DNA from: Candidatus Nanohalarchaeota archaeon
GTDB lineage: Archaea > Nanohalarchaeota > Nanosalinia > Nanosalinales > Nanosalinaceae
Assembly: GCA_022729355.1 (NCBI GenBank)
Contig: JALDAN010000005.1
Span: 1-36,523, forward strand
Length of the DNA stretch: 36,523 bases
Direction of reading: 5' to 3'
Positions 13,512-22,098 of this stretch are shown piece after piece. How positions within the stretch are numbered: the first letter of the stretch is position 1; each line of letters opens with the position of its first letter. The position numbers were made by a program, and so were the translations under genes. The notes under the pieces are model-generated. The model saw only the letters and a list, made by a program, of their open reading frames with translations, was not told where the DNA came from and ran no database searches.

Positions 13512-15696
13512 ATTCTTCTTCGAGGCTTGGCATTTCCTGTTTCATGCCTTTTCTTTCTCTGATGTCCAGGATCTTTTCTTCCTGAAGATTCATTGGAAGT
13601 GGCTCGAAGATGATGTCGATCAGGCTGAAGAATCCCTGTCCGTTTGTAGCTGATTTCAGTGCTGCTTCGAATCCGAACAGTTCCTCTACAGGGAGCTTGC
13701 ATTTGATGACTGAGCTGTCTCCTTCTTCCTCCATGTCGATGACGTCTCCTCTTCTGTTGGAGACTTCTGTCATGGCCTCTCCCATTGTATCTGTCGGTGT
13801 ATCGATTCTCAGCTTCTGCTTCGGCTCGATCAGTTCTGGGCCTGCCTGCAGGAATCCTCTTGTCATGGCATCTTTCGTCGCCGGGATCATCTGTGCAGGG
13901 CCTCTGTGGATTGCGTCTTCGTGCAGCTTTGCGTCGTGAAGCTTGACCTTGAAGCCGATTACAGGCTCGTTTGCAAGCGGTCCTTCGTCACAGAATTCCT
14001 TGAATGCGTCGACAAGGTATTCCTCGATCTCTCGCAGATTCTTGATTCCTCTGGATGCGTTGACAAACATGTTCTCCTCGTATACCTCCATGACGTTGTC
14101 TGCCTCGTCCTTGTCCATTCCTGCCTCGATCAAGGCCTCTTTGATTTCATGCTGTTCATCCGCCTGCATTTTGACTTCCTCGTACTCTTCCTTGAGGAAC
14201 TTTCTGACAGATTCCTCCAAAGGCTCTACGCTGATCTCAAGCTTGTTGTGCCGGTTCGGGGACTTCCCTGTGACTTCCGGGGAGGCCTCTGTGATTCCTT
14301 CTCTGAATACGACGATCGGCTCTGAAACTTCAATGTCGATTCCCTGTTCCTCCAAGTGTCTTTCTACTTTAGCCTCGATGTGTAGTTCTCCAAGGCCTGA
14401 GACTGTTGTCTCTCCTGTTTCCTCATCGATGTCGACTTGGATTGTGTTGTCCTCCTTACTTCTTTTTCTCAGTTCCTCAATCAGCTTCGGTAGATCGCTG
14501 GTACGCTTCGGCTCAATCGCCTTTGTAACGACTGGTTCGAAGACGTGCTCAATCTGTTCGAACGGCTGAATCTCTTCCGCGTCCTTTGCGATTATTGTCT
14601 CTCCTGTTGAGAAGTCAGGTCCTGTGATCGCCGCAATATTTCCTGCCGGTACCTCGTCCACGGTAAGCTTTCTTGGTCCTGAGTAGATCCCTACCTGCTG
14701 TGCTCTTTCCTCTTTGTGTGACTCGATTCCGTATAGTTCATCTCCTTCATGTACGGTTCCGGAGAAGATTCTGGCAGTTGCGATTGTTCCTGCGTGCTCG
14801 TCGTCTTCAACGTTGGTGACGACTCCTACGAAAGGACCGTCTTGGTCCTGCTTGGCCATCGACTGTCCTACTTCGGAATCTGCGTCTCCAGGCCAGATAG
14901 CCGGGATACGGTACTGTGAAGATTCCTGAGGATTGTTAAGGTGTTTAACTACCATATCAAGTACGACTTCCTCAATAGGCGCATCTTCTGAAAGGCCTTC
15001 ATGGTCGCCATTGTTTACTCTTTCAATTATATCTGAGAAAGTGATGCCTGTCTCCTGCATGTAAGGAGCGGAAATAGCCCAGTTCTTCAATGCTGATCCG
15101 AAAGCTACTGTTCCATCATTTACAGCCATCTGCCATCTTTCAGCTGTTTCCTCATCAGAATACTTTCTCAAAATGTTATTTACTTTCCTAATGATCTCAG
15201 TGAATCTTTTCTGCATCTCCTCCGGTGTAAGCTGCATCTCCTCTATCAGTCTATCGACTTTGTTGATGAACAGTACCGGCTTGACACCTTCATTCATAGC
15301 CTGTTTCATGACCGTCTCTGTCTGAGGCATAACACCATCAACAGCGTCAACAAGCACTACAACACCATCAACAGCACGCATAGCACGGGTAACGTCTCCT
15401 CCAAAGTCAACATGCCCAGGAGTATCAATAAGATTTACAAGATAGTTAGAGCCATCGTACTCGTGGACCATCGAGATGTTGGCAGAGTATATAGTGATAC
15501 CTCTCTCCGCCTCCTGATCATCGAAATCCATGAAACGCTGATCTCCAGCCAGCTTCTCCGAAATCATGCCTGCACGGGCAAGAAGATTATCTGTTAACGT
15601 AGTTTTACCGTGGTCAATGTGTGCAGCGATAGCAATGTTCCTGATATGCTCAGGATCATTAATTACCTCCTGAATTGCGTCAAGCTCTTTACTCAT
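13510..15696 (-). CDS. fusA: Translation elongation factor EF-2
   Basis: This archaeal aEF-2 has about 728 residues and drives ribosome translocation by GTP hydrolysis. Motifs seen are AAHIDHGKTTL (G1), RGITI (G2), DTPGHVDFGGD (G3), NKVDRL (G4), and the domain IV loop KLHEDAIHRGPAQ with its His near residue 597, the site modified to diphthamide. The ATG at 15694-15696 (MSKELDAIQ) is chosen over an in-frame ATG nine codons upstream because family members start here. It lacks the usual EF-1A/S10 neighbours; Tat genes separate it from S7. The Dph6-containing fusion at 31307 would act on this protein. Confidence 0.98.
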   Translation of the reverse strand: MSKELDAIQEVINDPEHIRNIAIAAHIDHGKTTLTDNLLARAGMISEKLAGDQRFMDFDDQEAERGITIYSANISMVHEYDGSNYLVNLIDTPGHVDFGGDVTRAMRAVDGVVVLVDAVDGVMPQTETVMKQAMNEGVKPVLFINKVDRLIEEMQLTPEEMQKRFTEIIRKVNNILRKYSDEETAERWQMAVNDGTVAFGSALKNWAISAPYMQETGITFSDIIERVNNGDHEGLSEDAPIEEVVLDMVVKHLNNPQESSQYRIPAIWPGDADSEVGQSMAKQDQDGPFVGVVTNVEDDEHAGTIATARIFSGTVHEGDELYGIESHKEERAQQVGIYSGPRKLTVDEVPAGNIAAITGPDFSTGETIIAKDAEEIQPFEQIEHVFEPVVTKAIEPKRTSDLPKLIEELRKRSKEDNTIQVDIDEETGETTVSGLGELHIEAKVERHLEEQGIDIEVSEPIVVFREGITEASPEVTGKSPNRHNKLEISVEPLEESVRKFLKEEYEEVKMQADEQHEIKEALIEAGMDKDEADNVMEVYEENMFVNASRGIKNLREIEEYLVDAFKEFCDEGPLANEPVIGFKVKLHDAKLHEDAIHRGPAQMIPATKDAMTRGFLQAGPELIEPKQKLRIDTPTDTMGEAMTEVSNRRGDVIDMEEEGDSSVIKCKLPVEELFGFEAALKSATNGQGFFSLIDIIFEPLPMNLQEEKILDIRERKGMKQEMPSLEEE

Positions 15697-15817
15697 TTTT
15701 ACATATACACCGAGTTTATACACCAGAAATTCTTTACAAGATTTAAAAAAGGCCTACTCAAAAAGTAACTAAGACTTCTTCCTGCTACTACTGTGAAGGC
15801 CTATGCTGACAAGTATT

Positions 15818-16504
15818 CTATTCGTTTATTCTTTTGACTAGATAGATACTGAGTTGGTAGAGTACTAGTACTGGCACTGTGATGAGTACCTGTGAAATGA
15901 TGTCCGGCGGAGTAGTCAAGGCCGCTATAATCAGTACCGAAATGAAGAAATGCTTCCTGTATCTGATCATTTTCTCTGAGTTGAGGAGGCCTATTTTTGC
16001 CATTATTGATGCGACTATCGGCAGCTGGAAGAATATGCCTGTGAACGCTGAGAGTTTGAGGGCGAAGCCAACTGTGTTCTGTAGGCCCCATACTGCGTCT
16101 ACTGTGCTTTCTGTGCTGAATGCGAAGAAGAAGTTGAGTGAGGCCTTGACAACGAATTCGTATGCGAATACTGCTCCTCCTACAAAGAGTATGATTGCGA
16201 ACGGCATGTAATTCCTCAAAGTTGTGTACTCTCTTCTTGTGAGGCCTGGCTCCGCAAATTTAAGAGCTTGATAAATTGCTATAGGCAAAGTTGCTATGAA
16301 TCCGATAAGTACTGAAAGCATTATCTGAGTGTAGAATACTTCATAGGCCTTCAAAGCGTGTAGAGTAAATCCCAGGTCACTCTGTACAAAAGCCAGTATA
16401 TCCCCTGAATAATAGAAAACAGTGATAGTTGCCAGAGTCAAGAATACTGCGACTATCGCCAGACGCCGCCGTAACTCCTGAACATGTGTCTGAAGGCCTG
16501 TCAT
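15818..16504 (-). CDS. tatC: Sec-independent translocase TatC
   Basis: This 228-residue membrane protein has about six transmembrane helices. The N-terminal cytoplasmic ELRRRL segment that binds twin-arginine signals is present, as is the conserved region FAEPGLTRREYTTLRN and a late TTPPDIISQ motif. It forms the signal receptor of the Tat pathway for exporting folded proteins. tatA lies 17 bases upstream in the same direction, and two proteins in this window carry Tat signals. Tat is heavily used in halophiles, consistent with the acidic proteome. Confidence 0.96.
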   Translation of the reverse strand: MTGLQTHVQELRRRLAIVAVFLTLATITVFYYSGDILAFVQSDLGFTLHALKAYEVFYTQIMLSVLIGFIATLPIAIYQALKFAEPGLTRREYTTLRNYMPFAIILFVGGAVFAYEFVVKASLNFFFAFSTESTVDAVWGLQNTVGFALKLSAFTGIFFQLPIVASIMAKIGLLNSEKMIRYRKHFFISVLIIAALTTPPDIISQVLITVPVLVLYQLSIYLVKRINE

Positions 16505-16521
16505 CTAGGCTTCAATCCCGT

Positions 16522-16743
16522 TTAATCGTCGGATTCGCCAGTTGTGTCCTGCTTTACATCTTCAACTTCTGATTCCACATCAGGCGCCATCTCTTCCCCT
16601 ACTTCTTCAGCCTCCTTCATAGATTTCTTGTACTCCTTCTTCGACTCTCCGAGTGAACGAGCAAGTTCAGGCAGCTTCTTTGGACCTATCAAAAGTGCCA
16701 AAATCGCTGCTGCAATAAGCAATATTTCCCAGTTTCCAAACAT
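16522..16743 (-). CDS. tatA: Tat translocase subunit TatA
   Basis: This 73-residue protein has the TatA layout: one short N-terminal transmembrane helix (WEILLIAAAILALLIG), the hinge GPKKLPELARSLG, an amphipathic helix with Lys/Glu, and an acidic tail. It oligomerises into the Tat pore. It is 17 bases upstream of tatC. A TATTTATG-like element about 25 bases before the ATG suggests its own promoter. Confidence 0.95.
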   Translation of the reverse strand: MFGNWEILLIAAAILALLIGPKKLPELARSLGESKKEYKKSMKEAEEVGEEMAPDVESEVEDVKQDTTGESDD

Positions 16744-16803
16744 AATATATCCTAGCTCGTTAATACATAAATAGGTTTTCCTAGTTTCTCAGTATTCGCT
16801 GCT

Positions 16804-17082
16804 TCAGTCGAGGTCCGTCCGGTACCACATCTGGGCTACTTCAGGATTAGCAGGATCTGCAGTCCTCCTGTCGAGTATAAAATTCTTGATCTCTCCTGCA
16901 GCTTCTGTGCCTGGAACACTTGAGAAAAGATTCTGACCATCAATATCTATAGAGTCTGAACTGATCCTTACACGAGAAGCAGCAGAAGGAACCATACTCA
17001 TCAATCCCAAGCCTAGAGATCCAACTCCAAGCATTTTCATAAAGCCTCGGCGTGAAACATCCTCTTCAACTTCTTCGACCAT
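16804..17082 (-). CDS. Tat-exported small protein
   Basis: This 92-residue protein starts MVEEVEEDVSRRGFMKMLGVG, a twin-arginine signal (SRRGFMKML) followed by a hydrophobic stretch ending AAS. A 50-residue mature part ends PEVAQMWYRTDLD, a 'NPxxGxxWYxTD'-like motif seen in some phage and haloarchaeal surface proteins. A 19-codon upstream extension exists, but the ATG at 17080-17082 fits the signal and a TTAAAAG promoter element about 30 bases upstream. It is in the Tat gene cluster, so it may be a dedicated substrate; its function is unknown. Confidence 0.75.
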   Translation of the reverse strand: MVEEVEEDVSRRGFMKMLGVGSLGLGLMSMVPSAASRVRISSDSIDIDGQNLFSSVPGTEAAGEIKNFILDRRTADPANPEVAQMWYRTDLD

Positions 17083-17132
17083 ATTAAGAACTATATAGGT
17101 TACTTTACTTTTAATACTTTCCACAATACTAC

Positions 17133-17432
17133 TTACCACAACAACAGGTACATAACAAAAACCAGTGACGCTGGAATAACCACGTAGACAATATACTTCG
17201 CATAGGCCTTGCCAGCACTTGTATCAATTACCTCAGGATCCTCTGCCTCCTCTTCATCGAACTCTATATCTTCTGAGGCCTCTCCTGCCGGCATTATGCC
17301 TGTATATCCACACTCGTTGCAGAGCCATTTGTTCTGATCGAAAAGCATTTCTCCAAGGACGTTTGTACGGCGGAAATCCGGTTCAACATTTGTAGTGCCG
17401 CAGTTAGGGCAGAAACGCTTATCTTGATCCAT
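17133..17432 (-). CDS. Zinc-ribbon membrane-anchored protein
   Basis: This 99-residue protein has a zinc ribbon (FCPNCGTTNVEP and WLCNECGYTG), an acidic linker and a C-terminal transmembrane helix (YIVYVVIPASLVFVMYLLL), so the ribbon faces the cytoplasm. A ten-codon upstream extension is discounted in favour of the ATG at 17430-17432. It lies between S7 and the Tat genes on the same strand. No family is recognised; a translation- or secretion-linked role would be guesswork. Confidence 0.78.
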   Translation of the reverse strand: MDQDKRFCPNCGTTNVEPDFRRTNVLGEMLFDQNKWLCNECGYTGIMPAGEASEDIEFDEEEAEDPEVIDTSAGKAYAKYIVYVVIPASLVFVMYLLLW

Positions 17433-17546
17433 TAAAAACCGGAGGCCTCCTAAAGAATACATTGTTGTAGAAATGTTTTATGAGTTGTCAAAAAGGAAAG
17501 ATAAAGAGATATGTGATAAGGAAAGTGGAAGATGATTGGTAGGCCT

Positions 17547-18173
17547 TTATCTTGCTCCGTCGGCTTCTCTTTCTCTTCTTTCCTTTTCTCTGACGGCTTT
17601 GACTGAGTTGTCGCCGTCTGCTGCTGAGATGAGTTCCTCTGCAAGGGCCTCTGCAGCTTCTTCAGTCGTGTTCATTCTGTCCTGATACTGTCCCTGTACT
17701 AGAAGGCGGAGTGCGAGGTCTACTCTTCGCTGTGGTGCAACTAGGACTGCTTTTCTTGCTCGTGCTCCTCCTCTCTGGTATGTGACTACTTCCTCTACAG
17801 GTGCGCTGTTTTCAATAGCATCTACGAGTACCTGAATAGGGTTCTCTCCTGTTTCTTCTTCGATTAATTCGAATGAGTCTTCGATGACGTTCCAGAGTCT
17901 TTCGCTGGATCCGGTGTTTCTTCCGGATGTCATCAGGTGTTTTTTTCCTGAGTGTCCTGCGACGTACATCCTATTTAGAAGTCTTTCTACGATTGGTACG
18001 TCTGCCTTGTAGAACTGTTTTTCGCTGTGTCTTCCTTTGGAGCGTGGTGATGCGATGTTCTCAAGGTTGATGTATCTTACAAGTCCGTCGTCACTTACTT
18101 CGACTTCTGAGGCGTCCCAGCGACCGAATGTAAGGATCTCGTCGTCGAGTTCAAGTTTAGCTGCGTTTGACAT
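17547..18173 (-). CDS. rps7: 30S ribosomal protein S7
   Basis: This 208-residue S7 family protein binds the 3' major domain of 16S rRNA and nucleates head assembly. The core block VERLLNRMYVAGHSGKKHL and the RRVDLALRLL region of the family are clear, with an archaeal N-terminal extension and an acidic C-terminus. It directly follows S12 (60 bases), as in the classical str operon. An AGGCCT copy overlaps the end of the TAA stop region. Confidence 0.96.
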   Translation of the reverse strand: MSNAAKLELDDEILTFGRWDASEVEVSDDGLVRYINLENIASPRSKGRHSEKQFYKADVPIVERLLNRMYVAGHSGKKHLMTSGRNTGSSERLWNVIEDSFELIEEETGENPIQVLVDAIENSAPVEEVVTYQRGGARARKAVLVAPQRRVDLALRLLVQGQYQDRMNTTEEAAEALAEELISAADGDNSVKAVREKERREREADGAR

Positions 18174-18233
18174 TATTCGAAAACCCTCGGTGTTTTCTCT
18201 GAATCCATAAAATCTGTGATTTTAGTCATTTTA

Positions 18234-18656
18234 TCACCGTGTTGGCTTCTGCTTGTTTCCTGCGACGAGTTCCTTTAGTGAAACTCCATTTACTTTGATT
18301 ACTTTGTAACGAACAGTTGGAATATCTCCTTTCGGTCCGGAGTCTGCTCCTCCGATACCTTCGATAAGTACTTCGTCGTGCTCGTCAATATGGTCGATAG
18401 CTCCGTCGCCCGGAACAAATGCTGTCAATTGTTTACCGTTTTTAAGCAACTGTACGCGCACACACTTTCTTAGAGCGGAGTTCGGCTGCTTTGCCTCGAT
18501 AATACGTTTTTCAAGTACAATTCCTCTTCCCTGAGGCGATCCCTCTAGAGGGTCTGCCTGTTCTTTCAAATTCAGCATCCTTCGCTTGTAATATTTATCA
18601 CTCCAGCGGTACTGCTGGCTGTTCTTCCTCATTTTACGTGCACTATACAGTCCCAT
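18234..18656 (-). CDS. rps12: 30S ribosomal protein S12
   Basis: This 140-residue S12 is a decoding-centre protein. The signature [15 protein letters not shown] and [19 protein letters not shown] are present, with an archaeal N-terminal extension ([18 protein letters not shown]). It lies just upstream of S7 in the str-like order. In most archaea nusA precedes it directly; here a UbiB-family kinase gene is inserted between them. Confidence 0.97.
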   Translation of the reverse strand: MGLYSARKMRKNSQQYRWSDKYYKRRMLNLKEQADPLEGSPQGRGIVLEKRIIEAKQPNSALRKCVRVQLLKNGKQLTAFVPGDGAIDHIDEHDEVLIEGIGGADSGPKGDIPTVRYKVIKVNGVSLKELVAGNKQKPTR

Positions 18657-18714
18657 ACAAACAGGTAATCCATGTTAAACTTTTTATACGGGGAGGTCCT
18701 CAGACCACAGAACT

Positions 18715-20298
18715 CTACCTTGCGAACAGCCATACTGCAACCATTAGAAGGCCTGCGCCCATCAACTGAAGTGTGTCAGTAGGAAGCGTCTGGGAGAAAA
18801 GGAAGACTGCGGATAAAATGAGGCCTGTGACAACTATCTCCTCGTGCTTTTCGGAGTACTGGGCCTGTTGTTGAGGCTGCTGTTGTTGTTTTCCGGCGTT
18901 CTCCATCAACTGGCTTATCTTGGATGGTGCCTTCGTCAGTGTTTCCTTGTTCTGGTAGAAATCTATCATGAACGTCTTTGCAAGCTGTTTCGGTGAGTTC
19001 TGTTCTTTCAGAATCTTTTCCACTTGATTTTTGTAGTCTTCTGTGAACTGGGCCTCTGGATTAATCGTCAACAGGATGCCTTCAATGGTGACGAGTGTTT
19101 TCCCTGTCAGGACAAGATTTGTCGGCAGGTAGACTCCTCTCTGAGAGGCCCTGACAATCATTTTGAACATGGTCTTCGTCAGACTGTGATCCTTGACACG
19201 TGCATTTCGAAGCGTCAGTATCATCTCCTCTATATCCTGTTTGAAGGCCTCTTCCTCCGCATCAGGTGCGACATGTCCAAGATCCTTTATGACTTCAAAA
19301 GCTGAGTCAATGTCCTCATTAGCTATGTGGAGGAAAAGTATGCCGAGTTTTTCACGTGTGGATTTGGTTAATTTCCCGACCATGCCGAAGTCTATCAGTA
19401 TGATGTTTCCGTCTTCATCAATGAAGAAGTTAGATGGATGTGGGTCTGCATGGAAGAATCCGTCTCTGATAACCTGATTGAGACCCATCTTGATTCCAAG
19501 CCTTGTTATCTCCGCTGTATCAATATGCAGTTCCTCCAGTTTATCTGTCTCAGTACATTTTACTCCACTGACTTTCTCCATTACAAGAACGCGTTCAGAA
19601 GTGTACTCATCGTAGACTTTCGGAATCCTGACCCTTTCGTTGTCAGACATGTTTTCACGGATGACCTGTGCATTCCTTCCTTCCCTGTTCAAATCCATTT
19701 CCTCATTAATCCATTTATCGAACTCCTTCACCAGATCAACGAGCTGAACATTCCTCAAATCCTCAGACATACTTTCTCCTCGCTTGGCAAGGAACTCTAT
19801 TATATCCAGATCCCTCTGAACCTTCTCCTTTATACCAGGCCTCCGCACCTTCACAACAACTTCCTCACCGCTCACCAGACGTGCAGAATACACCTGGGCG
19901 ATCGATGCAGCCGCCATAGGCTCATCATCAAACTCACTGAAATGCTCATCGATAAGGCCTATCTCCTCTTCAATTATCTCCACTGCTTTCTCCGTATCAA
20001 AAGGCGGAACGGAATCTTCCAAGGCCTCAAGCTCCTCTATGTATCTCCGAGGCACTATATCAGGCCTCTGAGCCATTATCTGTCCAAGCTTCACAAAAGT
20101 CGGGCCGAGCTCCTCAAAGGCCTCACGGAGTCTCTCAGGCTTCGGCTTCTTATCCCGCGTGGAAAATCTCTTGGAAAAAGGCAGGCGATGCTTGAGGTCA
20201 AGCTCGTCAAGAATGATTCCAAGCTCTTCATCAGCCAGTATATGCACGATCTCATCAAATCTCTTGATATCGTTGATATCTTTCTCTATACGGCCCAT
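18715..20298 (-). CDS. ubiB: UbiB/ABC1-family atypical kinase
   Basis: This 527-residue protein has an ABC1/ADCK atypical kinase core: FVKLGQIMAQRPDIVP (the KxGQ motif), AAASIAQVYSARL (Ala-rich loop), a lysine in VVVKVRRPG, and a catalytic DPHPSNF and DFGMVG. It ends with two hydrophobic helices typical of membrane-associated UbiB proteins. The family supports isoprenoid quinone or lipid biosynthesis through ATPase/kinase activity. It is inserted in the polymerase-ribosomal protein gene string between NusA and S12, with three AGGCCT copies in the 163 bases before nusA's end. Confidence 0.93.
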   Translation of the reverse strand: MGRIEKDINDIKRFDEIVHILADEELGIILDELDLKHRLPFSKRFSTRDKKPKPERLREAFEELGPTFVKLGQIMAQRPDIVPRRYIEELEALEDSVPPFDTEKAVEIIEEEIGLIDEHFSEFDDEPMAAASIAQVYSARLVSGEEVVVKVRRPGIKEKVQRDLDIIEFLAKRGESMSEDLRNVQLVDLVKEFDKWINEEMDLNREGRNAQVIRENMSDNERVRIPKVYDEYTSERVLVMEKVSGVKCTETDKLEELHIDTAEITRLGIKMGLNQVIRDGFFHADPHPSNFFIDEDGNIILIDFGMVGKLTKSTREKLGILFLHIANEDIDSAFEVIKDLGHVAPDAEEEAFKQDIEEMILTLRNARVKDHSLTKTMFKMIVRASQRGVYLPTNLVLTGKTLVTIEGILLTINPEAQFTEDYKNQVEKILKEQNSPKQLAKTFMIDFYQNKETLTKAPSKISQLMENAGKQQQQPQQQAQYSEKHEEIVVTGLILSAVFLFSQTLPTDTLQLMGAGLLMVAVWLFAR

Positions 20299-20461
20299 AC
20301 ATCAAACTAATTGCCGAGGCCTAAATAAAAGAGTGAACTGGCTCAACCAAAAGAGCCGATGCCAGAAGTGTATAGAGGCCTCTGAAGATATGCTGAAATA
20401 TTGGTACTTCTGTTGAGAAGCGAGGCCTTTACTTTCTGGGAAAAAGAGAGAATATATTTTT

Positions 20462-20872
20462 TTATTCTACTTTGACTTCCTTTACGCCGTGTGTTCTCTG
20501 CAGGATTTCTCGGATCGCATCGATTTTCTGGCCGTCCTTTCCTACTACTCGGCCTTTGTTGTTTCTCGGTACATCGATTCTTACTGTGTCGCCGTCGATG
20601 TCTACGCCTCTAATATCAGCAGGCACTAGATTGTTGATGAACTTTCCGAGATTGTCGCTGTACTCGTAAATCTTGATATCTTTTCCAAGTTTTTCCTGTA
20701 CTTTCTGAACTACTTTTCCTCCCTTTCCGATAGCCATTCCGGCCTTTCCTTCAGGTACGATAAAGTAAGCTTCGTCTTCCTTGATGATCGCATCTCTAGC
20801 CTCTACATCCGTGATGGATTCAAAGAGGTTGATGTTTCTGATCATTTCAGTGTCGTAAGTCGCTGTTGCCAT
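20462..20872 (-). CDS. nusA: Archaeal NusA-type KH-domain protein
   Basis: This 136-residue protein has two KH domains, each with a GxxG loop: GKGGKVVQKVQ in the first and VGKDGQKIDAIR in the second. Archaeal NusA lacks the S1 and bacterial acidic domains, so this length is normal. It is thought to bind nascent RNA and modulate transcription. It lies 92 bases after rpoA2; the rpl30e gene that usually lies between them is absent. Confidence 0.95.
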   Translation of the reverse strand: MATATYDTEMIRNINLFESITDVEARDAIIKEDEAYFIVPEGKAGMAIGKGGKVVQKVQEKLGKDIKIYEYSDNLGKFINNLVPADIRGVDIDGDTVRIDVPRNNKGRVVGKDGQKIDAIREILQRTHGVKEVKVE

Positions 20873-20964
20873 AAGATATAACCCTAAAAACGTGTCTTCG
20901 TGTAATTCAATGAGCGTGATTACTCTTATAAATGAATCGAATATTTTTTATTCGCCCCCGGAAA

Positions 20965-22083
20965 CTAGTCGTCATCACCGGGTGCGAATTTAGGTTTTAG
21001 ATCAATCATGCCAGTACCGTTAGGCATCGGCTGACCGACAAGGATGTTCTCAATAACTCCTTCAAGATCATCTGTTTCACCGCGTAGAGATCCTTCACGA
21101 AGATGCTTCTTCGTCTCCTCGAAGACAGACCTTGCAAGGATAGAATCCTTATTGCCCATGATACCGTAACGAGTGGTACCGTTGAGCTCTCCTTCTTTTG
21201 TCATCATATCAGCTAGGAGCATGATATGTCTATCATCAACTCCGATTCCCTGAGCTTCCAGAGTCTCGTTAACTTCATCAACAATAGTCTGCCTCAAGGC
21301 CTCAACTCCAAGCACTGACAGTATCTCGAACAGGTCATTGCTTTTCGTCCTAGTCTCATCAACTTCCTTGATCTTCAGAGTCTTCCTCAAGGAGCTACCT
21401 GCTGTCTGAAGCCTCCACTCGCCATCCTGTTCGTTGACGACTACCTGCTCGATGCCTTTCAGGCCTTTGATCCGGGCCTCTTCAGCTTTTACTTTGATCT
21501 TCTTCAAGTCTCTAAGATCGTAATCATCCTTTGAGGACTCCAGTACGATATTGTTTCCATCTACTGAGACCTTTGACTTTCTTACTGATTCCTCGATACG
21601 GGCCTTGACGTCTTCCGCATCGATGTCGTAGTCATCCAGTAGATCTTCATTAAGCTTGTACTCTACCTGAAGCTGCATTATATCGATTGTATCCTGAGTT
21701 ATCAGGTCTTCAAGTACGACCTGTCTAAGCTTTCGTGCAACCTCAAGAGCATCATCCTTCGAATTATAATCCTCGTGAAGATAAACGTCCATAGCCGGTG
21801 TCTTCGGATTTCTTCTGGCATCGACAATCTCAATTAGACGTGGCAATCCTGCTGTAAGAGATACCTGTGCTCCTCCAGCCTGGTGGTACGTCTCCATAGT
21901 AAGCTGCGTAGCAGGCTCGGAAAGCGACTGAGCCGCAACAACTCCGATCGATTCACCTGGCTCGTACTGCATCTGCCTGTAACGCTCCTCAAGCTTTTCC
22001 TTCTCTTCCTGTGAGAGGCCTCTACCCTGATACAGCTGAGGTAGTTCCTCTGCACGCTCCTTCCATTCAAGTCTATCTGACAT
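20965..22083 (-). CDS. rpoA2: RNA polymerase subunit A''
   Basis: This 372-residue C-terminal half of the split largest subunit carries the bridge-helix/trigger-loop side: EPGESIGVVAAQSLSEPATQLTMETYHQAGG, then LPRLIEIVDARRNPKTPAM, and the C-terminal cleft region. The A'/A'' split is normal in Archaea. It begins 15 bases after rpoA1 ends. Codon pattern and coordinates match the rest of the rpo operon. Confidence 0.98.
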   Translation of the reverse strand: MSDRLEWKERAEELPQLYQGRGLSQEEKEKLEERYRQMQYEPGESIGVVAAQSLSEPATQLTMETYHQAGGAQVSLTAGLPRLIEIVDARRNPKTPAMDVYLHEDYNSKDDALEVARKLRQVVLEDLITQDTIDIMQLQVEYKLNEDLLDDYDIDAEDVKARIEESVRKSKVSVDGNNIVLESSKDDYDLRDLKKIKVKAEEARIKGLKGIEQVVVNEQDGEWRLQTAGSSLRKTLKIKEVDETRTKSNDLFEILSVLGVEALRQTIVDEVNETLEAQGIGVDDRHIMLLADMMTKEGELNGTTRYGIMGNKDSILARSVFEETKKHLREGSLRGETDDLEGVIENILVGQPMPNGTGMIDLKPKFAPGDDD

Positions 22084-22098
22084 TTTATTTTTACACCT

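Noticed and set aside
13943-14569. A 208-codon plus-strand frame in EF-2
   Set aside because: Ser-rich translation characteristic of the complement of an acidic protein; EF-2 motifs occupy the opposite strand.
19438-20310. A 290-codon frame on the plus strand within the UbiB gene
   Set aside because: It is antisense to a kinase gene with clear motifs and its translation has no recognisable domain or acidic composition.
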